A program made the position numbers and the translations under genes. The notes under the pieces are model-generated. The model was not told the origin of the DNA. It did not search any database and saw only the letters and a list, made by a program, of their open reading frames with translations. From Streptococcus suis (GTDB taxonomy: Bacteria; Bacillota; Bacilli; Lactobacillales; Streptococcaceae), in NCBI RefSeq assembly GCF_002964045.1, contig NZ_POPB01000317.1:18395-82394 (forward strand): a DNA stretch of 64,000 bases. Direction: 5' to 3'. How positions within the stretch are numbered: the first letter of the stretch is position 1; every line of letters starts with the position of its first letter. Below, in pieces: positions 24,188 to 34,543 of this stretch.

Positions 24188-25325
24188 TCTGTTTGCCTAT
24201 ATAAAAACCAGTCCCTTTACTCCTGATATTGTCAGTCTTAGCCAATGTTACCAGCCCATTATTGGATTTGATGCCTTGGCACTTTATTATTATTTCTATA
24301 GTTTTGCCGATCAGGGCCAAGGTCGTTATAAATGGGCTAGTGTACTTAACCATATGGATTTTGGGATGAATCGATTAGAGACAGCTTTGGATGTCTTGAC
24401 GGCCATGGGGCTCCTGCAACTGTACCGTGCAGAAGAGTTGACTGGTCTGGCTTTGCAGGCACCATTGACTGTGAAAAGTTTTTTAGACAAGCCCTTGTAT
24501 AAAAACATTCTTGCTAAAAAAATTGGTGAAACGAGTGTAGAAAATCTGTTTGTCCACCAACCAAATCGGGAACAGAATATCTCAAAAACATTTTCTCAGG
24601 TCTTTACCATGGATGGGCAGGCTCCAGTTGTATTTGAACCGAAACATGATTTTGATTGGTCTGCCTTTAAGGCATTAATGGCCAAAGACAAGCTACTTTT
24701 TCAGGATGAAGCTGAGGATATTATTGCGCTTAGTTACATAGCAGAGCAGGCAGGTTGGACCTGGTTGGAAACCTATCGTCAGGCTAAAGCAACAGCTATT
24801 GGACAGACCATCTCGACCAAACGCCTTCAGCAGTCACGTCAGTCATTGCCAACAGAAAGCGCCAACCTCACTGCCCAAGAACAAGCCATTGTTCGTGAAG
24901 CGAAATCAAAATCCAGTCTAACCTTCCTGTCCTTTATCAAGGAGCAACGGAAGGCAGCTGTGACCGCAACAGAACGAAAATGCTTGACGGATTTGGCCAA
25001 TTTGGGTCTTCTTGACGAGGTTATCAATGTCTTGGTCCTCTATACCTTTAACAAGGTGGACTCAGCCAATCTGAATGAAAAATACGCTATGAAGCTGGGC
25101 AATGATTTTTCCTACAAGGGAATTGGCAGTGCAGAGGCAGCTGTTGTCTATCTCAGGGATTTGAAAGCTGGTCAACCACAAAGTAAACCCAAGCCTGAAA
25201 CCAAAACCAATGTGCCTGACTGGAGTAAGGAAGAGGTTCAGCAAGAACAAACGCAGGAAGGTCAAGCCAAGCTGGCAGCCCTTTATCGTGAATTAGAAGA
25301 AATGGAAAACAAAGGAGGTAGCTGA
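24174..25325 (+). CDS. dnaB: Replication initiation and membrane attachment protein DnaB
   Basis: This is the Firmicute DnaB helicase co-loader, which works with DnaD and DnaI at oriC and restart sites. The 383-residue protein begins with a winged-helix region ([43 protein letters not shown]). It has a DnaB/DnaD domain around [40 protein letters not shown], and a Gln/Glu-rich tail. Its start lies inside nrdR and its TGA overlaps the dnaI ATG. Confidence 0.9.
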   Translation: MKPNDLFAYIKTSPFTPDIVSLSQCYQPIIGFDALALYYYFYSFADQGQGRYKWASVLNHMDFGMNRLETALDVLTAMGLLQLYRAEELTGLALQAPLTVKSFLDKPLYKNILAKKIGETSVENLFVHQPNREQNISKTFSQVFTMDGQAPVVFEPKHDFDWSAFKALMAKDKLLFQDEAEDIIALSYIAEQAGWTWLETYRQAKATAIGQTISTKRLQQSRQSLPTESANLTAQEQAIVREAKSKSSLTFLSFIKEQRKAAVTATERKCLTDLANLGLLDEVINVLVLYTFNKVDSANLNEKYAMKLGNDFSYKGIGSAEAAVVYLRDLKAGQPQSKPKPETKTNVPDWSKEEVQQEQTQEGQAKLAALYRELEEMENKGGS

Positions 25326-26224
25326 TGAAATCAGTACAAGACAGGTTGTCGCAGGCAACCAATCCAAGTCCAAAATCTTATCAGCAACTCTATCAGGAGA
25401 TAGTGAGTGATCCTGAAGTCGCTGCTTTTATCAAAAAAGAAGGTTTGACCCAGCAGGAAATCACCCTCTCCATTTCTAAGTTTTTGGAATATATCAGTCA
25501 GCGGGACCTCTTTATCAAACAGGATGAATCCTATATTGCTAAGGGATATCAACCAGTTTTGGTCATGAATGAGGGCTATGCGGATGTTTCCTATCTTGAG
25601 ACAGAAGAATTGGTCGAATACCGTCGTTTGGAAGCTATCAAGAACCGTATCCAGCTCATCAATATGCCAGCAAGTTTGAAAAATGTAACCGTGGCGGCTA
25701 TTGATAAGAGCGATGAAAATCGTGTGGAAGTCATGCTAGCCATTGCGGATTTTGTCAAACGTTTTGAAGAAAAGCCAAAAGGTCTTTACATCTATGGTAA
25801 CTTTGGTATTGGAAAAAGTTATTTGATGGCTTATTTAGCCAATCTCTTGTCCAAGACTCATCTTCAATCAACCACCATGCTCCACTATCCAACCTTTGTT
25901 GTCGATATAAAAAATGCCATCAAAGATGGTTCTGTCAAGGAGCGAATTGATGAAATCAAGATGGCTCAGGTCTTGGTGCTAGATGACATAGGAGCGGAGC
26001 AACATAGTCCTTGGGTACGTGACGATGTGCTGCAGGTCATTCTTCAATACCGCATGCAGGAAAATCTGCCGACCTTCTTTACCTCCAATTTCTCCTTTGA
26101 TGATTTGGAGCGTCATTTCGCCTCTGGTAAGTCTGGTGATGAAACCTGGCAGGCCAAACGGGTAATGGAGCGGATTCGCTATCTGGCTCGCGATTTGCAT
26201 TTGAAAGGAAAGAACCGCCGATGA
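25325..26224 (+). CDS. dnaI: Primosomal protein DnaI (helicase loader ATPase)
   Basis: DnaI loads the replicative helicase DnaC. The 299-residue protein has an N-terminal domain for helicase contact and an AAA+ domain with Walker A GNFGIGKS, Walker B VLVLDDIGAE and sensor TSNFSFDDLERH. The start overlaps the dnaB stop, and the final TGA overlaps the ATG of the broken nitroreductase gene by 4 bases, giving one co-translated unit. Confidence 0.94.
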   Translation: MKSVQDRLSQATNPSPKSYQQLYQEIVSDPEVAAFIKKEGLTQQEITLSISKFLEYISQRDLFIKQDESYIAKGYQPVLVMNEGYADVSYLETEELVEYRRLEAIKNRIQLINMPASLKNVTVAAIDKSDENRVEVMLAIADFVKRFEEKPKGLYIYGNFGIGKSYLMAYLANLLSKTHLQSTTMLHYPTFVVDIKNAIKDGSVKERIDEIKMAQVLVLDDIGAEQHSPWVRDDVLQVILQYRMQENLPTFFTSNFSFDDLERHFASGKSGDETWQAKRVMERIRYLARDLHLKGKNRR

Positions 26225-26934
26225 ATGAAACCATTGATTTGATGCTGAACCATACTTCCGTCCGTCGTTTTACGGAAGAGCCCATTGAGTCGGAACATTT
26301 GCAAGCTATTATATCAGCTGGGCGAGCTGCGTCTAGCTGGAAGAATTTCCAGTCCTATTCCATCATTATGGTGCAGTCAGAGGAGAAAAAATAGGCACTC
26401 TATGACCTGGTGCCCCAGCCAGCTATTTTACAGGCTCAGGCCATTCTGGTTTTTGTGGGCGATCATAACCGTGCCAGCAAGGCGGCTCAGCTCCATGGTT
26501 CAGACTTTAATGTCAAAGGGACAGAGAATCTCCTGATTTCTTCTGTTGATGCGAGCCTAGCAGGGCAAAATGCCCTTTTAGCAGCTGAAAGCCTGGGTTA
26601 CGGTGGGGTCTTTATCGGTATGATTCGCCATAAGGCCTTGGCAATAGCAGAGCTGTTCAACTTGCCAGATTATACCTATCCAATTTTCTGCATTGCCTTG
26701 GGTCGACCAGCCCAAAACCATCCTGTCAAACCACGTTTGGCAAGTGAAGCCATTGTCTTTCAGGAAGAATATGTGGAGCAAGGCCTGGAAGTAATCCAAG
26801 CCTACGACCAAGTTCAGTCAGACTATGCAGGTGCTCGTCAGACAGAAACCTGGTCGGAGCGTATGGTTGCCCAGTTTGGTCAGCCAGAGCAGCCTGAAAC
26901 GAGGGCTGTATTAGAAAAAAATAAACTATTGTAA
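26221..26934 (+). pseudogene. Nitroreductase family gene with an in-frame nonsense codon
   Basis: The frame begins MNETIDLMLNHTSVRRFTEEPI, with the FMN phosphate-binding SVRRF of NfsA/Frp-type nitroreductases. It is interrupted by TAG at 26392-26394 after QSEEKK and resumes in the same frame with ALYDLVPQPAILQAQAILVF up to 26934. No frameshift is needed, and one C-to-T change in a CAG codon would explain it. The full product would be about 237 residues, an NADPH-dependent flavin enzyme. A downstream ATG-initiated fragment at 26410 would lack the flavin-binding N-terminus. Confidence 0.88.
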
Positions 26935-26966
26935 GTTATAGTCTTTTTGTTTGCTTTTAGTACTCG

Positions 26967-27020
26967 CTCAAACTGTCTGGGAGACAGTTTGAGATTGGAG
27001 ATAAAGTGAACCAAGTTCAC
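26967..27020. repeat. Hairpin-linker-hairpin unit, copy 2
   Basis: A 12-bp perfect stem (26967-26978 with 26982-26993, GGG loop) is followed by linker ATTGGAGATAAA and GTGAAC-CAA-GTTCAC (27006-27020). The arms differ from copy 1 yet remain complementary. Confidence 0.7.
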
Positions 27021-27060
27021 ATCAAAAGCTGCAGACAGTACTGGAGTACGGCAAAGCGAG

Positions 27061-27112
27061 TTCAAATAATGATGACATTATTTGAAGTTGGAAATGGGGA
27101 AACGAAGTTTCC
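27061..27112. repeat. Hairpin-linker-hairpin unit, copy 3
   Basis: TTCAAATAATG pairs with CATTATTTGAA (27061-27086, ATGA loop), followed by linker GTTGGAAATGG and GGAAAC-GAA-GTTTCC (27098-27112). Copies 2 and 3 are separated by 40 bases that include GTACT-GG-AGTAC. Together they fill most of the 236-base gap before der. Confidence 0.7.
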
Positions 27113-27170
27113 TCATGCGTCGACGTAATAAAAGATAAACGAAAACGACTATATTAGAAGAGGAGGAGCC

Positions 27171-28481
27171 ATGGCTCAACCAACTATCGCCATCGTTGGA
27201 CGTCCCAACGTTGGTAAATCAACACTATTTAACCGTATTGCGGGGGAACGCATTTCTATCGTAGAAGACGTGGAAGGTGTGACCCGCGACCGTATTTATG
27301 CTACTGGTGAGTGGCTGAATCGTAAGTTTTCCTTGATTGATACAGGTGGTATCGACGATGTGGATGCACCTTTCATGGAGCAAATCAAGCATCAGGCTGA
27401 GATCGCCATGGATGAAGCGGACGTTATCGTCTTTGTCGTATCAGGCAAAGAAGGTGTGACGGATGCTGACGAGTATGTATCGCGTATCCTTTATAAGACA
27501 AACAAACCAGTTATTTTGGTTGTCAATAAAGTCGATAACCCTGAAATGCGGAACGACATCTACGATTTCTATTCGCTTGGTCTTGGGGATCCCTATCCAG
27601 TATCTTCTGTGCATGGTATCGGAACAGGGGATGTCTTGGATGCTATCATTGAAAATCTTCCAGTCCAAGAAGCAGAAGAAAATCCAGACATTATCAAGTT
27701 TAGCTTGATTGGTCGTCCAAACGTTGGTAAATCCAGCTTGATTAACGCTATTTTGGGTGAAGAGCGCGTGATTGCTTCGCCTGTTGCGGGAACGACTCGT
27801 GATGCCATTGATACGCACTTTACAGATCCAGAAGGTCAAGAATTTACTATGATTGACACCGCAGGGATGCGCAAGTCTGGTAAGGTCTATGAAAATACGG
27901 AGAAATATTCTGTTATGCGTGCCATGCGTGCCATTGAACGTTCCGATGTCATATTGATGGTTATCAATGCCGAAGAAGGTATCCGTGAGTACGACAAACG
28001 CATCGCAGGCTTTGCCCATGAAGCTGGTAAGGGAATGATTATCGTGGTCAACAAGTGGGACACGCTTGAAAAAGACAACCACACCATGAAGCAGTGGGAA
28101 GATGACATTCGCGACCAGTTCCAGTATTTATCATACGCACCGATTATCTTTGTGTCAGCCTTGACCAAGCAACGCTTGCACAAGTTGCCTGAGATGATTA
28201 AGGCTATTAGTGAAAGCCAGAATACCCGCATTCCGTCGGCTGTCCTCAACGATGTCATCATGGATGCCATTGCTATCAATCCAACACCGACTGATAAAGG
28301 GAAACGTCTCAAGATTTTCTACGCGACACAAGTTGCGACCAAGCCACCAACTTTTGTGGTCTTTGTCAACGAAGAAGAGCTCATGCACTTCTCCTATATG
28401 CGTTTCTTGGAAAATCAAATCCGCAAGGCTTTTGTCTTTGAAGGAACACCGATTCACTTGATTGCACGGAAACGGAAATAA
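27171..28481 (+). CDS. der: Ribosome biogenesis GTPase Der (EngA)
   Basis: Der assembles the 50S subunit and uniquely carries two GTPase domains. The 436-residue protein has the P-loop GRPNVGKS twice (about residues 10 and 181), DTGG/DTAG G3 motifs, NKVD and NKWD G4 motifs, and a C-terminal KH-like domain ending in [18 protein letters not shown] precedes the ATG. It is monocistronic, bounded by the hairpin repeat and a terminator. Confidence 0.96.
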   Translation: MAQPTIAIVGRPNVGKSTLFNRIAGERISIVEDVEGVTRDRIYATGEWLNRKFSLIDTGGIDDVDAPFMEQIKHQAEIAMDEADVIVFVVSGKEGVTDADEYVSRILYKTNKPVILVVNKVDNPEMRNDIYDFYSLGLGDPYPVSSVHGIGTGDVLDAIIENLPVQEAEENPDIIKFSLIGRPNVGKSSLINAILGEERVIASPVAGTTRDAIDTHFTDPEGQEFTMIDTAGMRKSGKVYENTEKYSVMRAMRAIERSDVILMVINAEEGIREYDKRIAGFAHEAGKGMIIVVNKWDTLEKDNHTMKQWEDDIRDQFQYLSYAPIIFVSALTKQRLHKLPEMIKAISESQNTRIPSAVLNDVIMDAIAINPTPTDKGKRLKIFYATQVATKPPTFVVFVNEEELMHFSYMRFLENQIRKAFVFEGTPIHLIARKRK

Positions 28482-28505
28482 AAGAGGGCAACCTCTTTTT
28501 TCTTT
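28481..28505 (+). terminator. Terminator of der
   Basis: AAAAGAGG and CCTCTTTT arms with a GCAA tetraloop (28481-28500) are followed by T residues. Confidence 0.88.
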
Positions 28506-28550
28506 GCACCTATTCGTAAATATGCTAGAATGGGACTAGGAGGTGTTGGT

Positions 28551-28889
28551 ATGGTAGCGTTTCCGATTTGGCGAATTTTCTTTATACTGCTTTCTGTTTC
28601 CACTTTTAATTTTATTTTCTATGAAGACAGTCAGTACAAACCTTTTGGTCTTCGGTATTGGCTGGGACTGGTGGCTTGCATCTGGCTCAATTTGGTGACT
28701 TTGGCATCCTATTTTATCTCCTTTACAGGTGGTTCGATTATGGTCTATCATCGATTTGAACAGCCTACGGTTTTGCTTTTCATCTTCTTTTTGTTATGTG
28801 CAATTGGCCTAAGCTTCCTATCCCTACATGCGATGAAAACCCTCATTCGACGAACCAAGTATTACCGACAGCTGAGAAAGGGAGTCTAG
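28551..28889 (+). CDS. Small membrane protein with a YKPFGLRYWLG motif
   Basis: This 112-residue protein has three hydrophobic segments and a cytoplasmic basic tail (RRTKYYRQLRKG). AGGAGG lies 8 bases before ATG 28551. The segment YKPFGLRYWLGLV recurs as YAPFGLRYWLGWL in the next gene, so the two are tandem paralogues. I do not recognise the family. Confidence 0.68.
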   Translation: MVAFPIWRIFFILLSVSTFNFIFYEDSQYKPFGLRYWLGLVACIWLNLVTLASYFISFTGGSIMVYHRFEQPTVLLFIFFLLCAIGLSFLSLHAMKTLIRRTKYYRQLRKGV

Positions 28890-28890
28890 T

Positions 28891-29199
28891 ATGGAATTTT
28901 TAGGCGAACTAGTATTTGAATTTTTGGCGGGTTTGGCAGATTTCGATGAAAGAAAGTATGCTCCTTTTGGGCTTCGCTATTGGCTAGGTTGGTTGGGAGT
29001 TCAGATTCATTTCTTACTCCTAACCTTGCTCACTTGTGTGACCGTCTTCTTTTTCAAGTTTTTCTTGGATGGAAAAGGCTTGATTAACGTAGTGGTGGCA
29101 GTTGTTTTCCTGCTATTTGCCCTATTTTGGCTTTGGAAAAGCGGAAAAACAATCTTGAAAATGTGGCAAGCAACGATTTATTATTTAGCTATTCATTAG
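28891..29199 (+). CDS. Small membrane protein, paralogue of the preceding gene
   Basis: This 102-residue protein has two long hydrophobic segments after an acidic N-terminus (FLGELVFEFLAGLADFDERKYAPFGLRYWLG). AAAGGGAG precedes the ATG, one base after the upstream stop, so the pair is co-translated. It ends in a strong terminator. Function unknown. Confidence 0.68.
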   Translation: MEFLGELVFEFLAGLADFDERKYAPFGLRYWLGWLGVQIHFLLLTLLTCVTVFFFKFFLDGKGLINVVVAVVFLLFALFWLWKSGKTILKMWQATIYYLAIH

Positions 29200-29201
29200 A
29201 G

Positions 29202-29229
29202 ACACCAGTTTACCAGCTGGTGTTTTTTT
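29202..29229 (+). terminator. Terminator of the two-gene membrane protein operon
   Basis: ACACCAG (29202-29208) pairs with CTGGTGT (29217-29223) and is followed by seven T residues. Confidence 0.87.
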
Positions 29230-29318
29230 GATGCCTAGGCAAGGAATTATCTCTTGAAATATGCTATAATGAAAAGATAATATTTTAGAGATTGTGCTAG
29301 GTCAAAAGAGGTATTGCT

Positions 29319-32300
29319 ATGGGGCGTATGATGCCGGGGCGGGTTCGCCAAGAAGGAATTGATTTGTATGAGGCTGGGAAACTGACTGTTCTTCAGAGCG
29401 AGAATGGGAAGTTGGAGCTGGATATTGCTGGAGAACGTTTTACTTACAGCGATGAGGACAGTGATTTGCAGTGTAGTTGTCACTTGTTTCAAAGTAAGGG
29501 CTACTGTCAGCATTTGGCAGCCACGGAGTATTATTTAAAAAATGATGGGGCTGGTAAAAATCTGGAGCAGGAGCGGAAAGAAGAGGGGAATCAACACAAG
29601 GAAACGGTCCGGCGGACTTATTTTGGTGGCCTCTTTTTAGATGAGATTTTGCGTCCCAAGCCAGAAATGGGAATCAAGTATCGCCTCTCTGTTGAGGGGA
29701 GCTTGTTGCCTTATGATCGTCAGATAGACTGGACCTTGAAAATTAGCCGTTTACCAGACACCCGTGCCTATATTGTAAGGGACATTGGTGCTTTTTTGCG
29801 TTTGCTCAAGACCAATGGACATTACCAAATCGGGAAAAATTATTATGAGCAATTAGCCTATGAAAATTTTGATGAGCCTAGTCAGGCAGTCCTAGATTTT
29901 CTTTGGAACTTGGTTCCTGAGAAGGCTAGTTTAGATTCGGATATTTTGATCCACTTTGGCCGTCATTTTCGGTTGCCTCAAGCCTATTTTGAAGAGGGCT
30001 TAGAATTGTTGAATCGGTTGGATGGCTTTGTCTTTACCTATGAACAGCGTTCCTATTCGTCCTTGATGGTGCTTCCTTTGACGGAGGAAACTGGTCTGTA
30101 TCATTTTGAAGTAATGGTCCATACGCTCATGATTGAGATGGTCATTCATGAAAAAGCTGTTCGTCCCCTTTTTCAAGGTCGCTACATCTTGGTAGATGGC
30201 GTTATTTATAGTGTTGATCGGAAGCAAGAACACCTGATTGCTCAGATTTCGAATCTGGTTCCTACCGAGTCAGGATTGAGAAAGGTTCAGGTCGATTTTC
30301 AAGATCAGAATCGTTTGGCTCTGAGTTTGCTGGATTTGCAGACCATAGGGACGGTCAAGGCGCCTAAACGCTTTAAAATTCACGATTTTACACCTCATTT
30401 CTATATGGAGATGGAGGCAAGTGGTAGTTTAATCTTGCACTTGGTTTTGGATTTTGATGGTCGCTTGGTCAGAAGTGAGGAAGAGTTGAGTTTGCTGCCA
30501 TTTGCCAGTCATTTCCAGCACCTAGAAGCTGTCTATCAGGCGATTGGTTTGGCTGGTTTTCGTGGGAAATATTTGGCGCATAGACCTGCTCTTGGCCAAC
30601 AGGAAGTCTATCCATTTTTCCGCCAGCAGTTACCACTTTTAGAGAGAATGGGGCAGGTCCGTTTATCAGAAGACCTTCAATCTCTTTTGGTAGAAGCCAA
30701 ACCCCAGTTGGAAATTGTCAGAAATGGCTCGCTTTTGGATATTTCATTTGATCTGACAGGCATTGCTCAATCCGAAATTGATCAGGCACTGGAAGCCTTA
30801 CTCAATCAAGAAGACCACTATACCAGCCCGAGTGGTAAGGTCCTAGTCTTTGATGAGGAAACTAAGAAAATCAGCCAGACCCTGCTGCAACTGAGAGCCA
30901 AGCATGGCAAGGGAGGGCAGGTTCAGGTTCATGCCTTGGCAGGTTATCAATTAGCCCAGTCCTTGTCAGGCTTTGATCAGGTTCGTTTTTCCAAGGATTT
31001 TCAGGAAATGGCTACCTATCTTGCTCAGCCAGACAGTTTTCCAATGCCAGATTTGGATGTGAAAACAGCACTCAGAGATTATCAGCAGACAGGTGTAAAA
31101 TGGTTGTCCATGCTGGATCATTATGGTTTTGGTGGGATTTTGGCAGATGACATGGGACTTGGGAAAACACTACAAACCATTGCCTTTCTGTCCAGTCGGA
31201 TGACGGAAACCACTCGTGTGTTGATTCTGGCTCCCTCTAGCTTAATTTATAACTGGGCGGAAGAATGCAAGCGATTTGCTCCAGACTTGGACCTAGCTGT
31301 TGTTCATGGAAGTAAGGAACAGCGAGTAGACTTGATTGGTCAGGAACATCAAATCTTGGTAACCTCCTATCCATCCTTTAGACAGGATAGTGACCTTTAT
31401 AAGCAAGAGCATTTTGACTACCTGATTTTAGATGAGGCTCAGGTCATGAAAAATGCCCAATCTAAAATAGCTCAGCTACTGAGAGAATTTGAGGTTGGGA
31501 ATTGTTTCGCTCTTTCAGGTACACCGATTGAAAATCATTTGACGGAATTGTGGTCTATTTTCCAAATTGTCCTCCCAGGTTTATTGCCCGGAAAACAAGC
31601 CTTTGGGAAAATGGCAACCAAGGACATTGCCAGAACTATTCAGCCCTTTGTCCTCAGACGGCATAAGGAAGATGTTTTGCAGGAATTGCCTGATTTGACA
31701 GAGGTCAATGTTCTGAATGAATTGACTGATGAACAAAAGACCGTCTATTTGGCCCAGCTCCAGCAAATGCAGTCCAAAATTATGGGTGCAGATGATGCCC
31801 AAATCAATCGAAGCAAGATTGAAATATTGTCTGGGATTACGCGATTACGTCAAATCTGTGATACGCCTAGTCTCTTTATGGATGATTTCAAGGGAGAAAG
31901 TGGCAAGCTCAATAGCCTGAAAGAACTGTTGGTACAACTGAAAGAAGGGGAACACAGGGTCTTGATTTTCTCCCAATTTAGAAACATGTTGGAGCAAATC
32001 GAAGGTCAATTAAATGAGCTTGGTCTGACTTCCTATACGTTGACAGGCTCGACCCCTGCCAATCAACGCCAAGAAATGACCCAGGCCTTTAATGCAGGTA
32101 GTCGGGATGCCTTCCTCATTTCCTTAAAAGCAGGTGGGGTTGGTCTCAATTTGACAGGGGCGGACACGGTTATTCTAGTTGACCTCTGGTGGAACCCTGC
32201 TGTGGAAGCCCAGGCCATTAGCCGTGCCCATCGAATGGGTCAGACTGAAAAAGTAGAATGCTACCGCCTGATTACCAGAGGTACCATTGAAGAAAAAATC

Positions 32301-32411
32301 CAAGCTCTGCAAGAAAATAAGAAAAATCTGGTCAAAACAGTCCTTGATGGAAATGAAAGTCGTGCAAACTTGACGGTTGAAGATATTCGTGCTATTTTGG
32401 GGATAGAGTAG
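29319..32411 (+). CDS. SNF2 family DNA/RNA translocase with SWIM zinc finger
   Basis: This 1030-residue protein has an N-terminal SWIM zinc finger (CSCHLFQSKGYCQH, the CxC…CxH pattern) and a bacterial SNF2-associated domain. The two RecA-like lobes follow: DDMGLGKTLQTIAFL, LILDEAQVMKN, SGTPIENHLTELWSI, then VLIFSQFRNMLEQIE and SRAHRMGQT near the end. SNF2 proteins translocate on duplex nucleic acid to remodel bound proteins, and bacterial members resemble RapA in outline. TG-C-TATAAT (29262-29270) is the likely promoter. The position upstream of murC is usual in streptococci. Confidence 0.9.
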   Translation: MGRMMPGRVRQEGIDLYEAGKLTVLQSENGKLELDIAGERFTYSDEDSDLQCSCHLFQSKGYCQHLAATEYYLKNDGAGKNLEQERKEEGNQHKETVRRTYFGGLFLDEILRPKPEMGIKYRLSVEGSLLPYDRQIDWTLKISRLPDTRAYIVRDIGAFLRLLKTNGHYQIGKNYYEQLAYENFDEPSQAVLDFLWNLVPEKASLDSDILIHFGRHFRLPQAYFEEGLELLNRLDGFVFTYEQRSYSSLMVLPLTEETGLYHFEVMVHTLMIEMVIHEKAVRPLFQGRYILVDGVIYSVDRKQEHLIAQISNLVPTESGLRKVQVDFQDQNRLALSLLDLQTIGTVKAPKRFKIHDFTPHFYMEMEASGSLILHLVLDFDGRLVRSEEELSLLPFASHFQHLEAVYQAIGLAGFRGKYLAHRPALGQQEVYPFFRQQLPLLERMGQVRLSEDLQSLLVEAKPQLEIVRNGSLLDISFDLTGIAQSEIDQALEALLNQEDHYTSPSGKVLVFDEETKKISQTLLQLRAKHGKGGQVQVHALAGYQLAQSLSGFDQVRFSKDFQEMATYLAQPDSFPMPDLDVKTALRDYQQTGVKWLSMLDHYGFGGILADDMGLGKTLQTIAFLSSRMTETTRVLILAPSSLIYNWAEECKRFAPDLDLAVVHGSKEQRVDLIGQEHQILVTSYPSFRQDSDLYKQEHFDYLILDEAQVMKNAQSKIAQLLREFEVGNCFALSGTPIENHLTELWSIFQIVLPGLLPGKQAFGKMATKDIARTIQPFVLRRHKEDVLQELPDLTEVNVLNELTDEQKTVYLAQLQQMQSKIMGADDAQINRSKIEILSGITRLRQICDTPSLFMDDFKGESGKLNSLKELLVQLKEGEHRVLIFSQFRNMLEQIEGQLNELGLTSYTLTGSTPANQRQEMTQAFNAGSRDAFLISLKAGGVGLNLTGADTVILVDLWWNPAVEAQAISRAHRMGQTEKVECYRLITRGTIEEKIQALQENKKNLVKTVLDGNESRANLTVEDIRAILGIE

Positions 32412-32491
32412 AATAGTTAGATATAGTCCTATCATGGAATTAGGCAAATTTATACCAAGTGTGGTATAATATGGATTCGAAAGGATGACTT

Positions 32492-33154
32492 ATGATTAGA
32501 CAAGAAAAAAGGTTTCCACTAGTAGCAGATGATGAAGTACTGGTTGGAGAAAATCCGATTATGAGTTTATATGATGAGAGCGACTTGATTAGTAATATCA
32601 AAGGTCCTTATCAAGAAAAAGAATATAGCTGGGATGGAGATTCCCAACGGGGATCTCAGGCTAGTCCAATTGTTCAAACGGAAGATGAGCTTTTGCCACC
32701 TCTATTTGAAGCCAAGCCTAGCCATTATTCTCGGAAGGAACGGCTTCATCATACCTCGCCTGTTAAAATAACTTATGAAAAGACACAAGGGCAGTTGGCA
32801 CGGGAACTTGCGAAAAAAGATTTAAAGAGAAAACAATCAGCAAGTTACCTGAGAGATGAAAAAACGGCTCCTGCAAAAGTTATTGTAAAGCCACCAGTTG
32901 CCGAAGCATCTGAGTCTAAAGCCAGTCAATTGAGTTGTTTGGCAGATCATTTAAGGCAGGATGACTATATTCTAGCAGATATGCCGGCGGTTTATTCACT
33001 GAAGAAGGAAGACAGAGAACAGGAACAGTCATTCAAAAAAAATTCATATGATTTTTTGAAGAAAAGTCAAGTCTATAATTATCCAGAACGACAACAACAA
33101 AAAGTACGTCAAATTGCTCAAGAGTTAAATTTGACAAATATGGGAGAAGAATAG
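32492..33154 (+). CDS. Conserved hypothetical protein upstream of murC
   Basis: This 220-residue, strongly charged, probably disordered protein has no membrane segment or enzyme motif. Its beginning ([31 protein letters not shown]) and end ([26 protein letters not shown]) look like ordered ends around a flexible basic middle ([15 protein letters not shown]). An extended -10 TG-G-TATAAT (32462-32470) precedes it. It is one base from murC, so probably co-translated with it. A cell-envelope role is only suggested by location. Confidence 0.72.
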   Translation: MIRQEKRFPLVADDEVLVGENPIMSLYDESDLISNIKGPYQEKEYSWDGDSQRGSQASPIVQTEDELLPPLFEAKPSHYSRKERLHHTSPVKITYEKTQGQLARELAKKDLKRKQSASYLRDEKTAPAKVIVKPPVAEASESKASQLSCLADHLRQDDYILADMPAVYSLKKEDREQEQSFKKNSYDFLKKSQVYNYPERQQQKVRQIAQELNLTNMGEE

Positions 33155-33155
33155 C

Positions 33156-34487
33156 ATGTCAAAAAAGTATCATTTTATCGGAATTAAAGGTTCGGGAATG
33201 AGTGCCTTGGCGCTGATGTTGCACCAAATGGGCTACCAGGTTCAGGGAAGCGATGTAGAGAAGTATTATTTTACCCAACGTGGTTTGGAACAGGCGGGAA
33301 TTGAAATCTTGCCATTTGATGAAAAAAATATCACAGCAGATGTTGAATTGATTGCAGGGAATGCCTTCCGTCCTGATAATAATGTTGAGATTGCTTTTGC
33401 TGATGCCCAAGGTTTTAGCTACAAACGCTACCATGAATTTCTTGGTGAATTTATGAAAGGCTTCACGAGTTTCGGAGTTGCTGGGGCTCACGGAAAAACG
33501 TCAACTACAGGACTTTTGGCGCACGTGATGCGCAATATCACAGATACTTCATTCTTGATTGGTGATGGTACAGGGCGCGGTTCTGCCAATGCTCAGTATT
33601 TTGTATTCGAATCAGATGAATATGAACGTCATTTTGCCCCATATCATCCAGAATACAGTATCATTACCAATATAGATTTTGACCATCCTGATTATTTTAC
33701 AAGTCTGGAAGATGTCTTCAATGCCTTTGATGACTATGCAAAACAAGTAAAAGAAGGCCTATTTGTCTTCGGTGAAGATGAGCAACTCCGCCGTATTACT
33801 GCAAATGCACCAATTTATTACTATGGTTTTGAGGAAAACAACGATTTTGTTGCCTATGATTTAAAACCTTCGACAACTGGTTCACAATTTAAAGTTCGTT
33901 ATAAAGAGCAAGAATTGGGTGAATTCCAAATTCCAACTTTTGGTAAACATAATGTTATGAACGCGACGGCAGTCATTTCCAATCTTTATATTGCTGGATT
34001 TGACTTGGCGTTAGTTGCTGAGCATTTGAAAACTTTCGGTGGTGTGAAACGTCGTTTTACAGAGAAAATTGTTAATGATACTGTCATTATTGATGATTTT
34101 GCACACCATCCAACAGAAATCATTGCAACCATTGATGCTGCACGTCAAAAATACCCAAGCAAAGAGTTGGTTGCCATTTTCCAACCGCATACATTTACTC
34201 GTACCATTGCGCTCTTGGATGAATTTGCAGAAGCCTTGAACGGAGCTGATGCTGTTTATCTAGCACAAATTTATGGTTCGGCGCGTGAAACAGATAATGG
34301 TCAAGTGAAGGTGGAAGACTTAGCAGCTAAAATTAACAAAAAAGGTGGACTTATTACAGTCGAAAACACTTCGCCTCTCTTGGATCATGAGAATGCAGTC
34401 TATGTATTTATGGGAGCAGGGGATATTCAGTCCTATGAGTACTCTTTCGAAAGACTCTTATCAAATCTAACAAATAATGTTCAATAA
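33156..34487 (+). CDS. murC: UDP-N-acetylmuramate--L-alanine ligase
   Basis: MurC adds L-Ala to UDP-MurNAc using ATP, the first step of the stem peptide. The 443-residue protein has an N-terminal [16 protein letters not shown] nucleotide fold, the ATP loop [24 protein letters not shown], and the C-terminal [13 protein letters not shown] motif. GGGAGAAG precedes the ATG. It follows the hypothetical gene by one base. Confidence 0.96.
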   Translation: MSKKYHFIGIKGSGMSALALMLHQMGYQVQGSDVEKYYFTQRGLEQAGIEILPFDEKNITADVELIAGNAFRPDNNVEIAFADAQGFSYKRYHEFLGEFMKGFTSFGVAGAHGKTSTTGLLAHVMRNITDTSFLIGDGTGRGSANAQYFVFESDEYERHFAPYHPEYSIITNIDFDHPDYFTSLEDVFNAFDDYAKQVKEGLFVFGEDEQLRRITANAPIYYYGFEENNDFVAYDLKPSTTGSQFKVRYKEQELGEFQIPTFGKHNVMNATAVISNLYIAGFDLALVAEHLKTFGGVKRRFTEKIVNDTVIIDDFAHHPTEIIATIDAARQKYPSKELVAIFQPHTFTRTIALLDEFAEALNGADAVYLAQIYGSARETDNGQVKVEDLAAKINKKGGLITVENTSPLLDHENAVYVFMGAGDIQSYEYSFERLLSNLTNNVQ

Positions 34488-34543
34488 ACGAGGAAGACGG
34501 AGGCCGAAGGCCCCTGTTTTTCCGCTATATAAGGGAGAAAAAT

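Noticed and set aside
26410..26934. A separate 174-residue protein downstream of the stop codon
   Set aside because: It is in frame with the upstream nitroreductase start, lacks a ribosome binding site, and begins in the middle of the conserved fold. It is the second part of the broken gene.
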